A stretch of 64,000 nt of DNA from Pseudoteredinibacter isoporae (GTDB lineage Bacteria; Pseudomonadota; Gammaproteobacteria; Pseudomonadales; Cellvibrionaceae), in NCBI RefSeq assembly GCF_011602085.1, contig NZ_JAAONY010000001.1, positions 682,001 to 746,000 of the forward strand. Reading direction: 5' to 3'. Below, one piece after another: positions 37,350-44,954 of this stretch. Each line of letters begins with the position of its first letter. Position 1 is the stretch's first letter. The notes under the pieces were generated by a model. The model was given only the letters and a program-made list of their open reading frames with translations. It did no database searches and was not told the DNA's origin. Both the position numbers and the translations under genes were made by a program.

Positions 37350-38525
37350 TTAATCCTGGCTGTCTGCGAGCAGCAGCCAGTTGTCGATAGTTTCCTGTTC
37401 AAAATAAGTTAAAAGGGTTTTCTGATGATGACGCTGACCTTTTTTGATCAGCAAAACTTTATGGGCTATAAACACCAGTTCGGCCGGATTCAAACCATCA
37501 AAGTTCAAATGCTCCGGCTGATGCAATAGCGCCAGACTGCTGGAAATACTTGAAGGTAATCCCCAAAGATCCAGCAGATAGGCGCCGACAATATCGTGAC
37601 TGAAACCAAACACTTGCTGTTCGGCACGGATGGTATCCATGTCCGGATTTTGGCAAAGCGCTTCGACGCCTTCGTATTGTTCGGCCAATTCGTGGCGCAG
37701 GATGATTTCGCCAATGTTGTGCAAGAGCCCGCCTGTATAAGCTTGATTGACCAGTGATTTATCGCAGCCCGCCTTACTGGCAATTTGCTTAGCGAGCATG
37801 GCAGTGGACTGACTGTCGAGCCAGATGTTTTCCAGTTTTTCCTTGGGCACGCCCGTTTCTGAAAACTGTTCAAAGATTTTAATGGTCAGAATCAGGCTCT
37901 TAATGGTATCGATACCCAGGTAGTTAACGGCGTCTACAGGGGAGTCGATATTGCGGTTCAAACCAAAGTAAGCGGAGTTACAGATTTGCAGTAACTTCGC
38001 GGTCATACTGACATCCGCACTGATCAGCTCGGAGATGGTTTGAAGGTTGGCGTCTTCTTTTTTTAGCTCATTGTTAATGTCATCGTATATTTGGGGCAAG
38101 CTGGGCAAATTTTCCAGTTTGGAGATGGCCGTCGTTAAGGCTTCATTTGAGAGCAGGTGCTTAAGTTTGAGTGCTTTTTCCACGGTAGATTTGATGGTTT
38201 TATAATCCGTGGGCTTTGGCAGGTATTGATGGGCCACTTTGACGCAGCTCAAGATTAACTCGGTCTCACTGTAACCGGACAGGACAACCCGCAGGGTGTC
38301 CGGATAGGCATCCTTGATTTGCGTGAGCAGCTCGACGCCGTTCATTTTCGGCATGCGCATGTCACTGATGATGACATCAAAGGCTTCTGCTTTCATCAGT
38401 TCAAGGGCTTCCTGGCCCGAGTTCGCAAAGCTCATCGACCATTCCTTTCGAGCTGGATGCAAAACTCTTCTCAGACCTTTCAGTACATTTTCTTCATCGT
38501 CAACAAAAATAACGTTCATTTTCAT
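37350..38525 (-). CDS. Response regulator with HDOD output domain
   Basis: 391 aa. The receiver domain (1-125) has DDEE (9-12), the phospho-acceptor Asp near 54 in VIISDMRMPKMNG and KP near 105. An HDOD domain follows (about 135-340), with LENLPSLPQIYDDI at its start and GGLLHNIGEIILRH near 268-281. HDOD proteins are non-enzymatic signalling adaptors. It lies 23 bp after the histidine kinase gene and is the probable phosphate acceptor of that kinase. Its partners cannot be named. Confidence 0.85.
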   Translation of the reverse strand: MKMNVIFVDDEENVLKGLRRVLHPARKEWSMSFANSGQEALELMKAEAFDVIISDMRMPKMNGVELLTQIKDAYPDTLRVVLSGYSETELILSCVKVAHQYLPKPTDYKTIKSTVEKALKLKHLLSNEALTTAISKLENLPSLPQIYDDINNELKKEDANLQTISELISADVSMTAKLLQICNSAYFGLNRNIDSPVDAVNYLGIDTIKSLILTIKIFEQFSETGVPKEKLENIWLDSQSTAMLAKQIASKAGCDKSLVNQAYTGGLLHNIGEIILRHELAEQYEGVEALCQNPDMDTIRAEQQVFGFSHDIVGAYLLDLWGLPSSISSSLALLHQPEHLNFDGLNPAELVFIAHKVLLIKKGQRHHQKTLLTYFEQETIDNWLLLADSQD

Positions 38526-38548
38526 TATCCTGCAATTAGCACCTGCCT

Positions 38549-40723
38549 CTAACCCTCAAGTGGAAGTATGATGTGAAAGACAGTTCCCTTTCCTTCGTCA
38601 CTGTCTATATTGATCGAGCCATTATGCTTATCCCTGATCACCGAGTAGGAAATGGATAATCCCTGGCCAGTACCTTTGCCGACTCCCTTGGTGGTAAAAA
38701 AGGGATCGAAAATCTTATTGAGAATGCTCTGGGGAATACCGCAACCATCGTCGTGAATCGAAATCAGCACATTGTCACCCTGTTTGGCGGTGACGATTTT
38801 GATTTTGCCCATTCCACTGCCCTGATATTTTTGTTCAATGGCATGGGCTGCGTTCACAATGATGTTCAGGAAGACCTGATTCAGTTCACTGGGGTGGCAG
38901 CTCAGGGGTGGCAGCTTGTCTTCAAGCTCGAGGGTCATCTCGGCAAGATACTTCCATTCATTCTTAGAAATAATAGATGTGCTTTCGATCGCTTTATTCA
39001 GGTCAATTTTCTGTTTTTCCTCACCGTCCGGATGGGAGAAATTTTTCATGGCGCCGACGATTCGATTAATTCGGTCCAGGCCCTCCTTGGACTGCTGGAT
39101 AGCATCGGGCAATTCCTCTTCAAGAAATTCAAAGTCGATGTCTTCCAAAATACTGTTCAGCTTTTCCAGGCTGATGTTGTCAGAGTCTGACTGAAGGCTG
39201 TCTTTGACATAGGAAATCAGATCTTTACTTGAAGATTCGATAAAGGTGAGATTGTCACCAACAAACTGTGCCGGGGTATTGATTTCGTGAGCGATACCCG
39301 CTGCCAGCTGACCGATAGACTCCAGTTTCTGGGCTTGCCGAAGCTGGGCTTCAATTTCCTGATTTTTTAATTCCTGAATTTTTTGTTTGGATATATCGAT
39401 GTAGACCCCTCGAAGACGATGCAGCTTTCCATTTTTATAAACCCGGGTGATAATGCCCTTCAACCATATTTTTTCCTTATTCGCCCGCTGACTGCTGAAT
39501 TCCATCTGAAAGCTGTTATTGCTGTTGGGGTCTTCCAGCATTTTTTCTGAAATGGCACTTCGGTCAGTACCTTCCATAAGCGTGCCAATCACAAAGTTAC
39601 CTTTGGTGAATTTTTCGGGTGTAAAACCAAGAATTCGTTCCACCTGCTCACTCACATAGGTATATCGCATGGTTTTGGGATCACCTTCCCAGAGAATGCC
39701 GTCAACGGAGTTCGTCAGGGCGGTCAGCTCATCATTGGATTCCTGCAACTTTTCAAACAAGGCCGTAGATTTGTTTACCTGGCTTTGCAATTGATTTTTG
39801 GCCTCTTCCAGTTCTTTGGTTTTCAGTTTGACTTTGTGGTTGATCACCCGGGTTTCGATGGACTTTGTGCGAATGTAATAGAGACTGGCCAAAGTAAGCG
39901 TCAAACCGAAAATAAAGGGCAGATAATCCAACCAGCTATCCAGTTTGTAGAAATCATTGCCGGGGTCAAAGGCTATGGATATTTCCAGATCGGCGTATCT
40001 CGCCACATAGGGGAGCAATATCAGATTATTACTCTGGGCTTTCAGCTCACCAACACTGACGGGGCCTGAGAGTGTATTTGGATGCGTGTATAGATGATTA
40101 AAGCCCTGTATGCGGTTACCTGTGTAGAGATGCGTTTGTTGCCATTCTTCGCTGGATCGTTCAATAACTTTGGCCAGCAGGGTTTCCAGGCTGCTGCAAA
40201 TAATCAACCGAGAGTTCATGTGCTCGGGGATCTTTGTGACCATACACATTTCGTTGTGCAGTTCATCTTCCGACTTGATCAGAATGCTGAATTGATCCGG
40301 TTTGTTTTCAAGATCGACCAGTGACTTCAAAATATCCGATTTCAAATCAAGATCGGAGACCTCTTCCAAAGAATGCAGGGCAGCCTTACCATTGTTGTCT
40401 TCAAGGTGAATATAAAAGGATTCATAATTGGAAAGCCTTTTAACCAAGTGAGCCGCCTTGGTCTTATAGGTTTCGATATCATTAGAGTTGTGCTCAGATA
40501 CCTCCGAAATTGACTTGGCGAGGATGTCGGAGTAATCCTGTTTGTTTTTGAGCGTATCACCAATGATCAATGTTAGGCTGGCGATCTTGGATTCGAAATC
40601 GATTGCCTTCTGTTTGCGATATTCCTTGATATTAGAATTTTGTGCGAGGATAGATACAGAGAGCCCTATGGCAAGCACAAGAAAGAATATCAGCACATCT
40701 TTTCGAGTATTTCTAATTTTCAT
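38549..40723 (-). CDS. Membrane sensor histidine kinase with PAS domain
   Basis: 724 aa. Transmembrane helix 1 is at about residues 9-27. A periplasmic sensing domain (about 30-265) contains YESFYIHLED, and helix 2 lies near 267-287. A coiled coil (about 290-335), a PAS domain (about 335-455, LTALTNSVDGILWEGD) and a HisKA region with HEINTP (phospho-His near 487) follow. The catalytic part carries N box NIIVNAAHAI, G1 DDGCGIP and G2 GKGTGQGLSIS. No receiver is fused. Its ATG overlaps the stop of the diheme cytochrome gene (ATGA), tying the kinase to periplasmic redox proteins. The signal may be redox or peroxide related; that is an inference from the operon. Confidence 0.9.
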   Translation of the reverse strand: MKIRNTRKDVLIFFLVLAIGLSVSILAQNSNIKEYRKQKAIDFESKIASLTLIIGDTLKNKQDYSDILAKSISEVSEHNSNDIETYKTKAAHLVKRLSNYESFYIHLEDNNGKAALHSLEEVSDLDLKSDILKSLVDLENKPDQFSILIKSEDELHNEMCMVTKIPEHMNSRLIICSSLETLLAKVIERSSEEWQQTHLYTGNRIQGFNHLYTHPNTLSGPVSVGELKAQSNNLILLPYVARYADLEISIAFDPGNDFYKLDSWLDYLPFIFGLTLTLASLYYIRTKSIETRVINHKVKLKTKELEEAKNQLQSQVNKSTALFEKLQESNDELTALTNSVDGILWEGDPKTMRYTYVSEQVERILGFTPEKFTKGNFVIGTLMEGTDRSAISEKMLEDPNSNNSFQMEFSSQRANKEKIWLKGIITRVYKNGKLHRLRGVYIDISKQKIQELKNQEIEAQLRQAQKLESIGQLAAGIAHEINTPAQFVGDNLTFIESSSKDLISYVKDSLQSDSDNISLEKLNSILEDIDFEFLEEELPDAIQQSKEGLDRINRIVGAMKNFSHPDGEEKQKIDLNKAIESTSIISKNEWKYLAEMTLELEDKLPPLSCHPSELNQVFLNIIVNAAHAIEQKYQGSGMGKIKIVTAKQGDNVLISIHDDGCGIPQSILNKIFDPFFTTKGVGKGTGQGLSISYSVIRDKHNGSINIDSDEGKGTVFHIILPLEG

Positions 40724-41457
40724 TGTCTTATCGAACGGATATAAATCACCAGAGATTCCACTTCATGGCTGAGCAGTTCATACTTCCAGGCCGGCATCTT
40801 GCTGGAGCGTCCGAGTTTTCCGCCGCCGTCCATAATGATCTGTTTTAAGTAAGCTGCGTCCTGCCGGCTTTGGGTTAAATCAAACGGTGGAGGGTTGTTG
40901 ATGACTTTGCCTGACAAAACGCCGTCCCCTTCTCCATTTTCACCGTGACAAATTTTGCAGCGCGTTAAATAAATTTGCCTTCCTGTTCGTGCGCTGCTGG
41001 GAAGGTTTTTTGAAGCAATATCGATATCATCTCGGACGGATTCGCTGTTGTTGCGAATCTTTATAATGAATTGTGAAACGGCCTGGATTTCCTGGTCACT
41101 AAGCTCGCCTTTCCAGGGAGGAGAGAGTGGGCTCATATTCCCTTTTGATCCGCCCCAACGGATGGCATCGACAATTTGTTTTAGTTCATGTCCATACTTG
41201 GGTTCGAACAGACTGGTGTTCGGGTATTGCTGGAGCGACAGAGGAATGTAGCCGTCTCCGTAGCCATAGTTCCCATGGCACAGCGCGCAGCGTTCAATAT
41301 AGATCGCTGCGCCGGAGCTATTTACGGTGTCCTTTTGTTCAGCTGCACTGTTGTACTGTGCGAGCACCAACAAAAGCAGCGCGGCAATGGTATGCCTCAG
41401 CAGGTGGATTACTTTTCCACTTTGATTTTCATTTTCATAAAAGGATGTATGGCACAT
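40720..41457 (-). CDS. Periplasmic diheme c-type cytochrome
   Basis: 245 aa as drawn. Two heme-binding motifs, CALCHG near residue 57 and CKICHG near 165, each sit in a cytochrome-c domain with later Met ligands (NMSPLSPPW and SKMPAWKYE). A hydrophobic export signal follows LLRHTIAALLLL and cleaves near NSAAE. The start is uncertain: the ATG at 41457 makes a 49-base out-of-frame overlap with the cupredoxin gene and adds about 16 polar residues before the signal peptide. A start nearer 41405, on a non-ATG codon, would be cleaner. The stop overlaps the histidine-kinase start. Confidence 0.85.
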   Translation of the reverse strand: MCHTSFYENENQSGKVIHLLRHTIAALLLLVLAQYNSAAEQKDTVNSSGAAIYIERCALCHGNYGYGDGYIPLSLQQYPNTSLFEPKYGHELKQIVDAIRWGGSKGNMSPLSPPWKGELSDQEIQAVSQFIIKIRNNSESVRDDIDIASKNLPSSARTGRQIYLTRCKICHGENGEGDGVLSGKVINNPPPFDLTQSRQDAAYLKQIIMDGGGKLGRSSKMPAWKYELLSHEVESLVIYIRSIRQ

Positions 41458-41726
41458 TGCACGACAACCTCTCCTTGTTTTTCAAATTTAACCGATTTTG
41501 AACTCCCTTTCGCATAAGACCCTAAATCAAATGCTGTCGTTTCAGACATACTGTAAACATTATGAAAAAACGGATCCTGATTGGTGAAATGGACAACATC
41601 GCCCACTTTTACCTTCAAGGTTTTTTGGGAAAATGCTTTGTTCTTCTGCCCTACTTCATGCTCGTCCGAGTATGTGTTTGAGCAAATAGCGATGCCTAAT
41701 GAAAATACTATTGCTGCGAACTTCAT
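41409..41726 (-). CDS. Periplasmic cupredoxin (plastocyanin-like blue-copper protein)
   Basis: 105 aa with a signal peptide (cleavage near SNTYSDE). The type-1 copper ligands are visible: His in PFFHNVY (about 56), Cys and His in VQCAIHPFM (about 90 and 93), and Met three residues later. It should carry one electron in the periplasm. It lies 10 bp after the diheme peroxidase gene and before the diheme cytochrome, so the three proteins probably form one electron-transfer chain. The partner order is inferred from gene order only. Confidence 0.85.
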   Translation of the reverse strand: MKFAAIVFSLGIAICSNTYSDEHEVGQKNKAFSQKTLKVKVGDVVHFTNQDPFFHNVYSMSETTAFDLGSYAKGSSKSVKFEKQGEVVVQCAIHPFMKMKIKVEK

Positions 41727-41736
41727 GGTCTCTGTC

Positions 41737-42711
41737 TCATTGTAGGGTTTTGAGAAAGGCGACGAGTTTTGATTTGTCTTCCTGACTCAATGTTATGTTA
41801 ATTAAACTTGGAGAGAGGTTTTCTTTCGCGAGAATACCGTCCTGGTAATGATCGACGACTTCTTCCAGTGTATTGGCACTGCCATTGTGAAAATAGGGCG
41901 CCGTTAACGGTGTACCGCGCAGACTGGGTGTTTTAAAGGCACCTTTCATAATGTTCAGCGGAGTTTGATTGAAACGCCCGAGGTCTGCTGATTGCCCTTC
42001 CAGTTTGGCAAGGCCGATGTTGTGAAAACCATGATCGGTAAAATTGGGTGGGTTGTGGCAGTTAATACAGCCGCTTTTCTGGCCATCCAAAAATAATCTG
42101 AAGCCTTCTCGTTCTTCTAATGTCATGGCGTTTTTATCGCCTTTTAGCCAACGATCAAAACGTGTATTGCGCGACACTATGGTTCGTTCAAATTCTGCAA
42201 TGGCGAGTCCGACTTTATGGATAGTGATGTCATTGCTGTCGAAGGCGGCGTCAAACAGCTCGGAATAGGACGGGTTCTGTTCAATCCTCTTGACCAGCAA
42301 ATCGGCATTCAGCCCCATTTCTTCCGGATTAAAAATAGGCATCAGAGCCTGGTGCTCCAGACTGGGCGAGCGTCCATCCCACATAAATGTGAGTGAATAA
42401 GCGGTGTTGATAATAGAGGGTGTTGCCCTTCTCAAAGTCTTGTTTTTCAGACCTGTTGCTGTTGCCTGGCCATCTGCCCATGCTTGATCAGGCTTATGGC
42501 AAGTGGCGCATGAAGTACTGAAATCAATACTCAAATTGCTGTCAAAAAAGAGCGCCTTCCCCAGAGCGGCAAGCTGCTGGTGACGTTCCTGATAGCTGAT
42601 TTCAGGCAGTAGCCACTGTTGTTTTAACAATTCCATTTCTCCCTTCTCGAAAGGGGATTCCGCTAAGCAGGGACTTACGCAGGCTAATGATAGATACATC
42701 CAAACTTTCAT
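41737..42711 (-). CDS. Periplasmic diheme cytochrome c peroxidase (MauG/CcpA superfamily)
   Basis: 324 aa with a signal peptide (cleavage near CLAES). Two heme motifs are present: CATCHKP near residue 68 and CINCHNP near 215. Other segments typical of the family are LGKALFFDSNLS (about 50-61), MWDGRSPSLEHQA (about 109-121) and FNPEEMG. The superfamily includes true H2O2 reductases and MauG-like oxidases; motifs alone do not tell which. It is the first gene of a tightly spaced six-gene run and probably the enzyme whose redox turnover the downstream sensor kinase reads. Upstream there is more than 500 bp without a gene, where its promoter must lie. Confidence 0.88.
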   Translation of the reverse strand: MKVWMYLSLACVSPCLAESPFEKGEMELLKQQWLLPEISYQERHQQLAALGKALFFDSNLSIDFSTSCATCHKPDQAWADGQATATGLKNKTLRRATPSIINTAYSLTFMWDGRSPSLEHQALMPIFNPEEMGLNADLLVKRIEQNPSYSELFDAAFDSNDITIHKVGLAIAEFERTIVSRNTRFDRWLKGDKNAMTLEEREGFRLFLDGQKSGCINCHNPPNFTDHGFHNIGLAKLEGQSADLGRFNQTPLNIMKGAFKTPSLRGTPLTAPYFHNGSANTLEEVVDHYQDGILAKENLSPSLINITLSQEDKSKLVAFLKTLQ

Positions 42712-43238
42712 AACGCGACATACCTAGTTTTAATCAGTACTTCGGTACTAGTTATGTATTCCTGTTTTATACAAATATAGGACAAGAACGTGATTTGGCA
42801 ATTATTGGCGTGACTACATTGAGCCTTTCGGGAAGAAAGCGATGAACTGTCGTTTACTTCAACTCTACATAAAAAATTCTGATGGAGAATTGAAAATAAA
42901 TAAGCTGTAAGTGATCAGGAAGGTGCTGGTTTGTAGGGTAAAAATGACAGCCCTAAGGAAAAATTTTTAGGTTTTTTCAACGAAAAAGGCGATATAAATC
43001 AGAGTAATTTACTGGGTATATTCAACGTCTGGTGTACAGGCATTCGATAAATAAAGGATTCGCGGCGCCATATATAAAACATAAGATCAGTCCGTGATCT
43101 AGAGTTCGTTAACTGGCTTTTGGGCCCCGGTGATTTGGTTTCAAAAGCTTGACGATAAGCTCAATTCACAGAAAGAAAGCTTAAGTAGAAGTTCTTAGTC
43201 GAAATAGCGCATTTTGGTAAGATAGAGCCATTTAAATG
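42712..43238. other. Gene-free interval upstream of the redox operon (527 bp)
   Basis: AT-rich. A short UUCG-type hairpin (AGTAC 42736-42740, TTCG, GTACT 42745-42749) lies 25 bp from the peroxidase start on the minus strand and would sit in its 5' leader. An A/T-rich palindrome lies near 42951-42970. No gene is evident; it ends at the decayed receptor region. Confidence 0.5.
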
Positions 43239-43257
43239 GTAATGATTATTATTTAAC
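43239..43257 (+). promoter_or_regulatory. Fur-box-like site before the receptor remnant
   Basis: The 19 bases read GGTAATGATTATTATTTAA, a weakened relative of GATAATGATAATCATTTAA found before the intact receptor at 44871-44889 (15 of 19 identical). It lies about 45 bp before the ATG of the decayed receptor copy. It may still bind Fur and could now control the downstream peptide gene. Confidence 0.55.
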
Positions 43258-43301
43258 ATTTGTGCCTGTCGTTGGCTAACCAGCCTATTATTGGAGTCAC
43301 A

Positions 43302-43493
43302 ATGCGCCTTATAAAGCTATCCAGGCTTTATTGCCTTAACGTTCGTTCTAGCAGGAATTCTGCTCAGTTTTGCTCAGCATCAAACACTGACGTAGATGAT
43401 TTTCGAATCTGGAATGACTCCAAATTCAAATGTACAGCTAATCGGGACGCCGGCGACGTTACTTTGATACTCGAGCAGGTCTCTCTTGTCTGA
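43302..43493 (+). pseudogene. Decayed 5' end of a TonB-dependent siderophore receptor
   Basis: Two blocks match the start of the intact receptor gene at 44955. The first is TTGGAG-CAC-ATGC-CCTTA through AAGCTATCCA and ATTGCCTTAAC (43291-43340 against 44944-44993), about four in five bases identical by eye. The second is 43421-43458 against 45120-45156, ending ATCGGGACGCCGGCGACG. Between them about 46 bases are missing and the frame is broken; past 43460 similarity stops. So it is a remnant of a paralogous or duplicated receptor with its promoter. The 77-codon open frame from 43260 encodes no receptor-like protein. Confidence 0.7.
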
Positions 43494-43608
43494 GAGCATG
43501 GCTTATTGCCTCGTGTTTAATAGGAGGAAGGTGGCTTTCGTAATCTGAGTAGTAGGCGGTCTGAAGTGTTTGACTCAATCAACTAATTTATACAGTAGGC
43601 ATAACTCC

Positions 43609-43863
43609 ATGATTAAAGAATTATCGATAGAACAAGTTCAGTTTGTTTCTGGTGGCAATAGCGAAAGTGAAGAGCACCAGTGGGAAGATATTAATTGGAA
43701 TGTTGGCATAGTGAATGGAACTATTGGGCAGGCCATAAACGGAGTTCAAGACTATTACGAATTCCTCTCAGACATTTATTCGGATATATGGGACTGGTAC
43801 GCGGGCGAAGCGTCAGATTCTTGGGCCACGGTTAAAGCGTTCTATGGTGATATGGTTAATTAA
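43609..43863 (+). CDS. Double-glycine-leader peptide, possible class II bacteriocin/microcin
   Basis: 84 aa from the ATG at 43609; the open frame runs back to 43570 but the ATG gives the classic leader MIKELSIEQVQFVSGG (residues 1-16), of the type cut by C39-peptidase ABC exporters. The predicted 68-residue product is acidic, has five Trp, and contains GIVNGTIG with a GxxxG motif as in pore-forming two-peptide bacteriocins. It has no Cys. A membrane CPBP-family gene follows 28 bp on, a common immunity partner. No exporter gene is in the window, so export would need a transporter elsewhere. The bacteriocin role is inferred from leader, size and neighbour. Confidence 0.65.
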   Translation: MIKELSIEQVQFVSGGNSESEEHQWEDINWNVGIVNGTIGQAINGVQDYYEFLSDIYSDIWDWYAGEASDSWATVKAFYGDMVN

Positions 43864-43891
43864 TCTGTAACTATCAGGGATGGGCACCTAT

Positions 43892-44377
43892 ATGGACGAA
43901 AGATTAAAGTATAAGTTTTTTCTCATTCAAACATTGGGTGCAACGCTGGCTTGTTATTTCATTTCAATCGTTTGTGATGTATTTCGTGTTCTTTATGTGA
44001 ATGCTTTTACTGAGTCAAATTATTCCTTCTTTGTTATATTTCAGGGATATATAAATGATGATGCGTCGTCAGTCCAAAAGTGGGAGGCGTACATATTTTC
44101 CCCCATCCTTGAAACACTTTTTTTTCAAGTGTTTTTAGTTTTTATACTTGAGAAAAAAATTAATAGGCAATGGTTGATCGCTATATTTATATCTTTTGTT
44201 TTTGGCTATGCTCATACTTACAGATTTTCCACAATAGCTGCTATATGCATAGGCATTAGTGTGCTTCCTATTACATTGGCATACATTCACGGCACTAAGC
44301 GTATTGGCAGGAAGCTTTCAGCGTTTTCAGCGATGATTGCTCATTCATTACTTAACTTTCTTTTCTCGGCATACTAA
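43892..44377 (+). CDS. CPBP-family intramembrane protein, putative immunity or processing partner
   Basis: 161 aa from the ATG at 43892 with AGGGATGG upstream; an ATG at 43880 overlaps that site. Four or five hydrophobic helices. CPBP (CAAX/Abi) motifs: motif 2 FGYAH near 105-109 and motif 3 HSLLN near 150-154 are intact. Motif 1, normally EExxxR, reads ETLFFQ near 72-77, so one Glu and the Arg are lost. Activity may be reduced, or it may act as a non-proteolytic immunity protein. It lies right after the GG-leader peptide gene, as bacteriocin-linked CPBP genes often do. No other partners are seen. Confidence 0.7.
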   Translation: MDERLKYKFFLIQTLGATLACYFISIVCDVFRVLYVNAFTESNYSFFVIFQGYINDDASSVQKWEAYIFSPILETLFFQVFLVFILEKKINRQWLIAIFISFVFGYAHTYRFSTIAAICIGISVLPITLAYIHGTKRIGRKLSAFSAMIAHSLLNFLFSAY

Positions 44378-44870
44378 GTTTGGTTTGGTAGGTTTTAGTA
44401 ATTAGAGTTTCTTCTCAATAACTCTTCGTTGATATTGCTAGAGGACCTCAGAAGAGTAACTCCGAATAAGAAAAGCCTGGAAGTTTTACCGATCTACTAA
44501 GCCTATGGCAGCCTCAGTGGAAACCCTGTGCATTGTATAGTTAGTCAACTTGACAGCAGCACAAAGCATTTAGGAGGTTATTACCCTCCCTTGGGGTCGC
44601 CAGGATGAGGGCGACAGTGCTTATGGCTGCAGCGACAACGTAAGTTTGATGTGTTGCGTAACCCCTCAGCTGGCTTCATTTGTTATTGCTCCCAAGGGGA
44701 GAATTCTCAATTTTGGTCATTCATTAGATAAGTCACCTGACTCAGGTCTTAATCCATAAGCTATGGAGTCTTAGGCAGATCAGCAGCTTCGGGAATTGGT
44801 CGGCCCCACAAAGGTAGGTGAATGTTCCTAAATGAAACTGATCATATTAATAAAATAGACCTATTTATAT
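44378..44870. other. Gene-free interval between CPBP gene and receptor (493 bp)
   Basis: Contains short dyads (GGAGG..CCTCC near 44572-44589 and GTCGCC..GGCGAC near 44595-44614) but no open frame that looks coding, no recognisable riboswitch and no insertion-sequence end. It could be scar DNA from the events that put the peptide cassette here. Confidence 0.45.
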
Positions 44871-44889
44871 GATAATGATAATCATTTAA
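44871..44889 (+). promoter_or_regulatory. Fur box upstream of the siderophore receptor
   Basis: GATAATGATAATCATTTAA matches the first 16 bases of the 19-bp Fur consensus, GATAATGATAATCATT, without error. It lies 66 bp before the receptor start codon, the position expected for repression by Fe-Fur. Confidence 0.88.
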
Positions 44890-44954
44890 TATTTGGCCCC
44901 ATTTTTGGGGCTGATAGTTGGTAGTTGCCCAGCCCCCACACTATTGGAGCCACT

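Noticed and set aside
44378-44870. Riboswitch or structured RNA before the siderophore receptor
   Set aside because: Only short dyads; no conserved cobalamin or other riboswitch core could be recognised.
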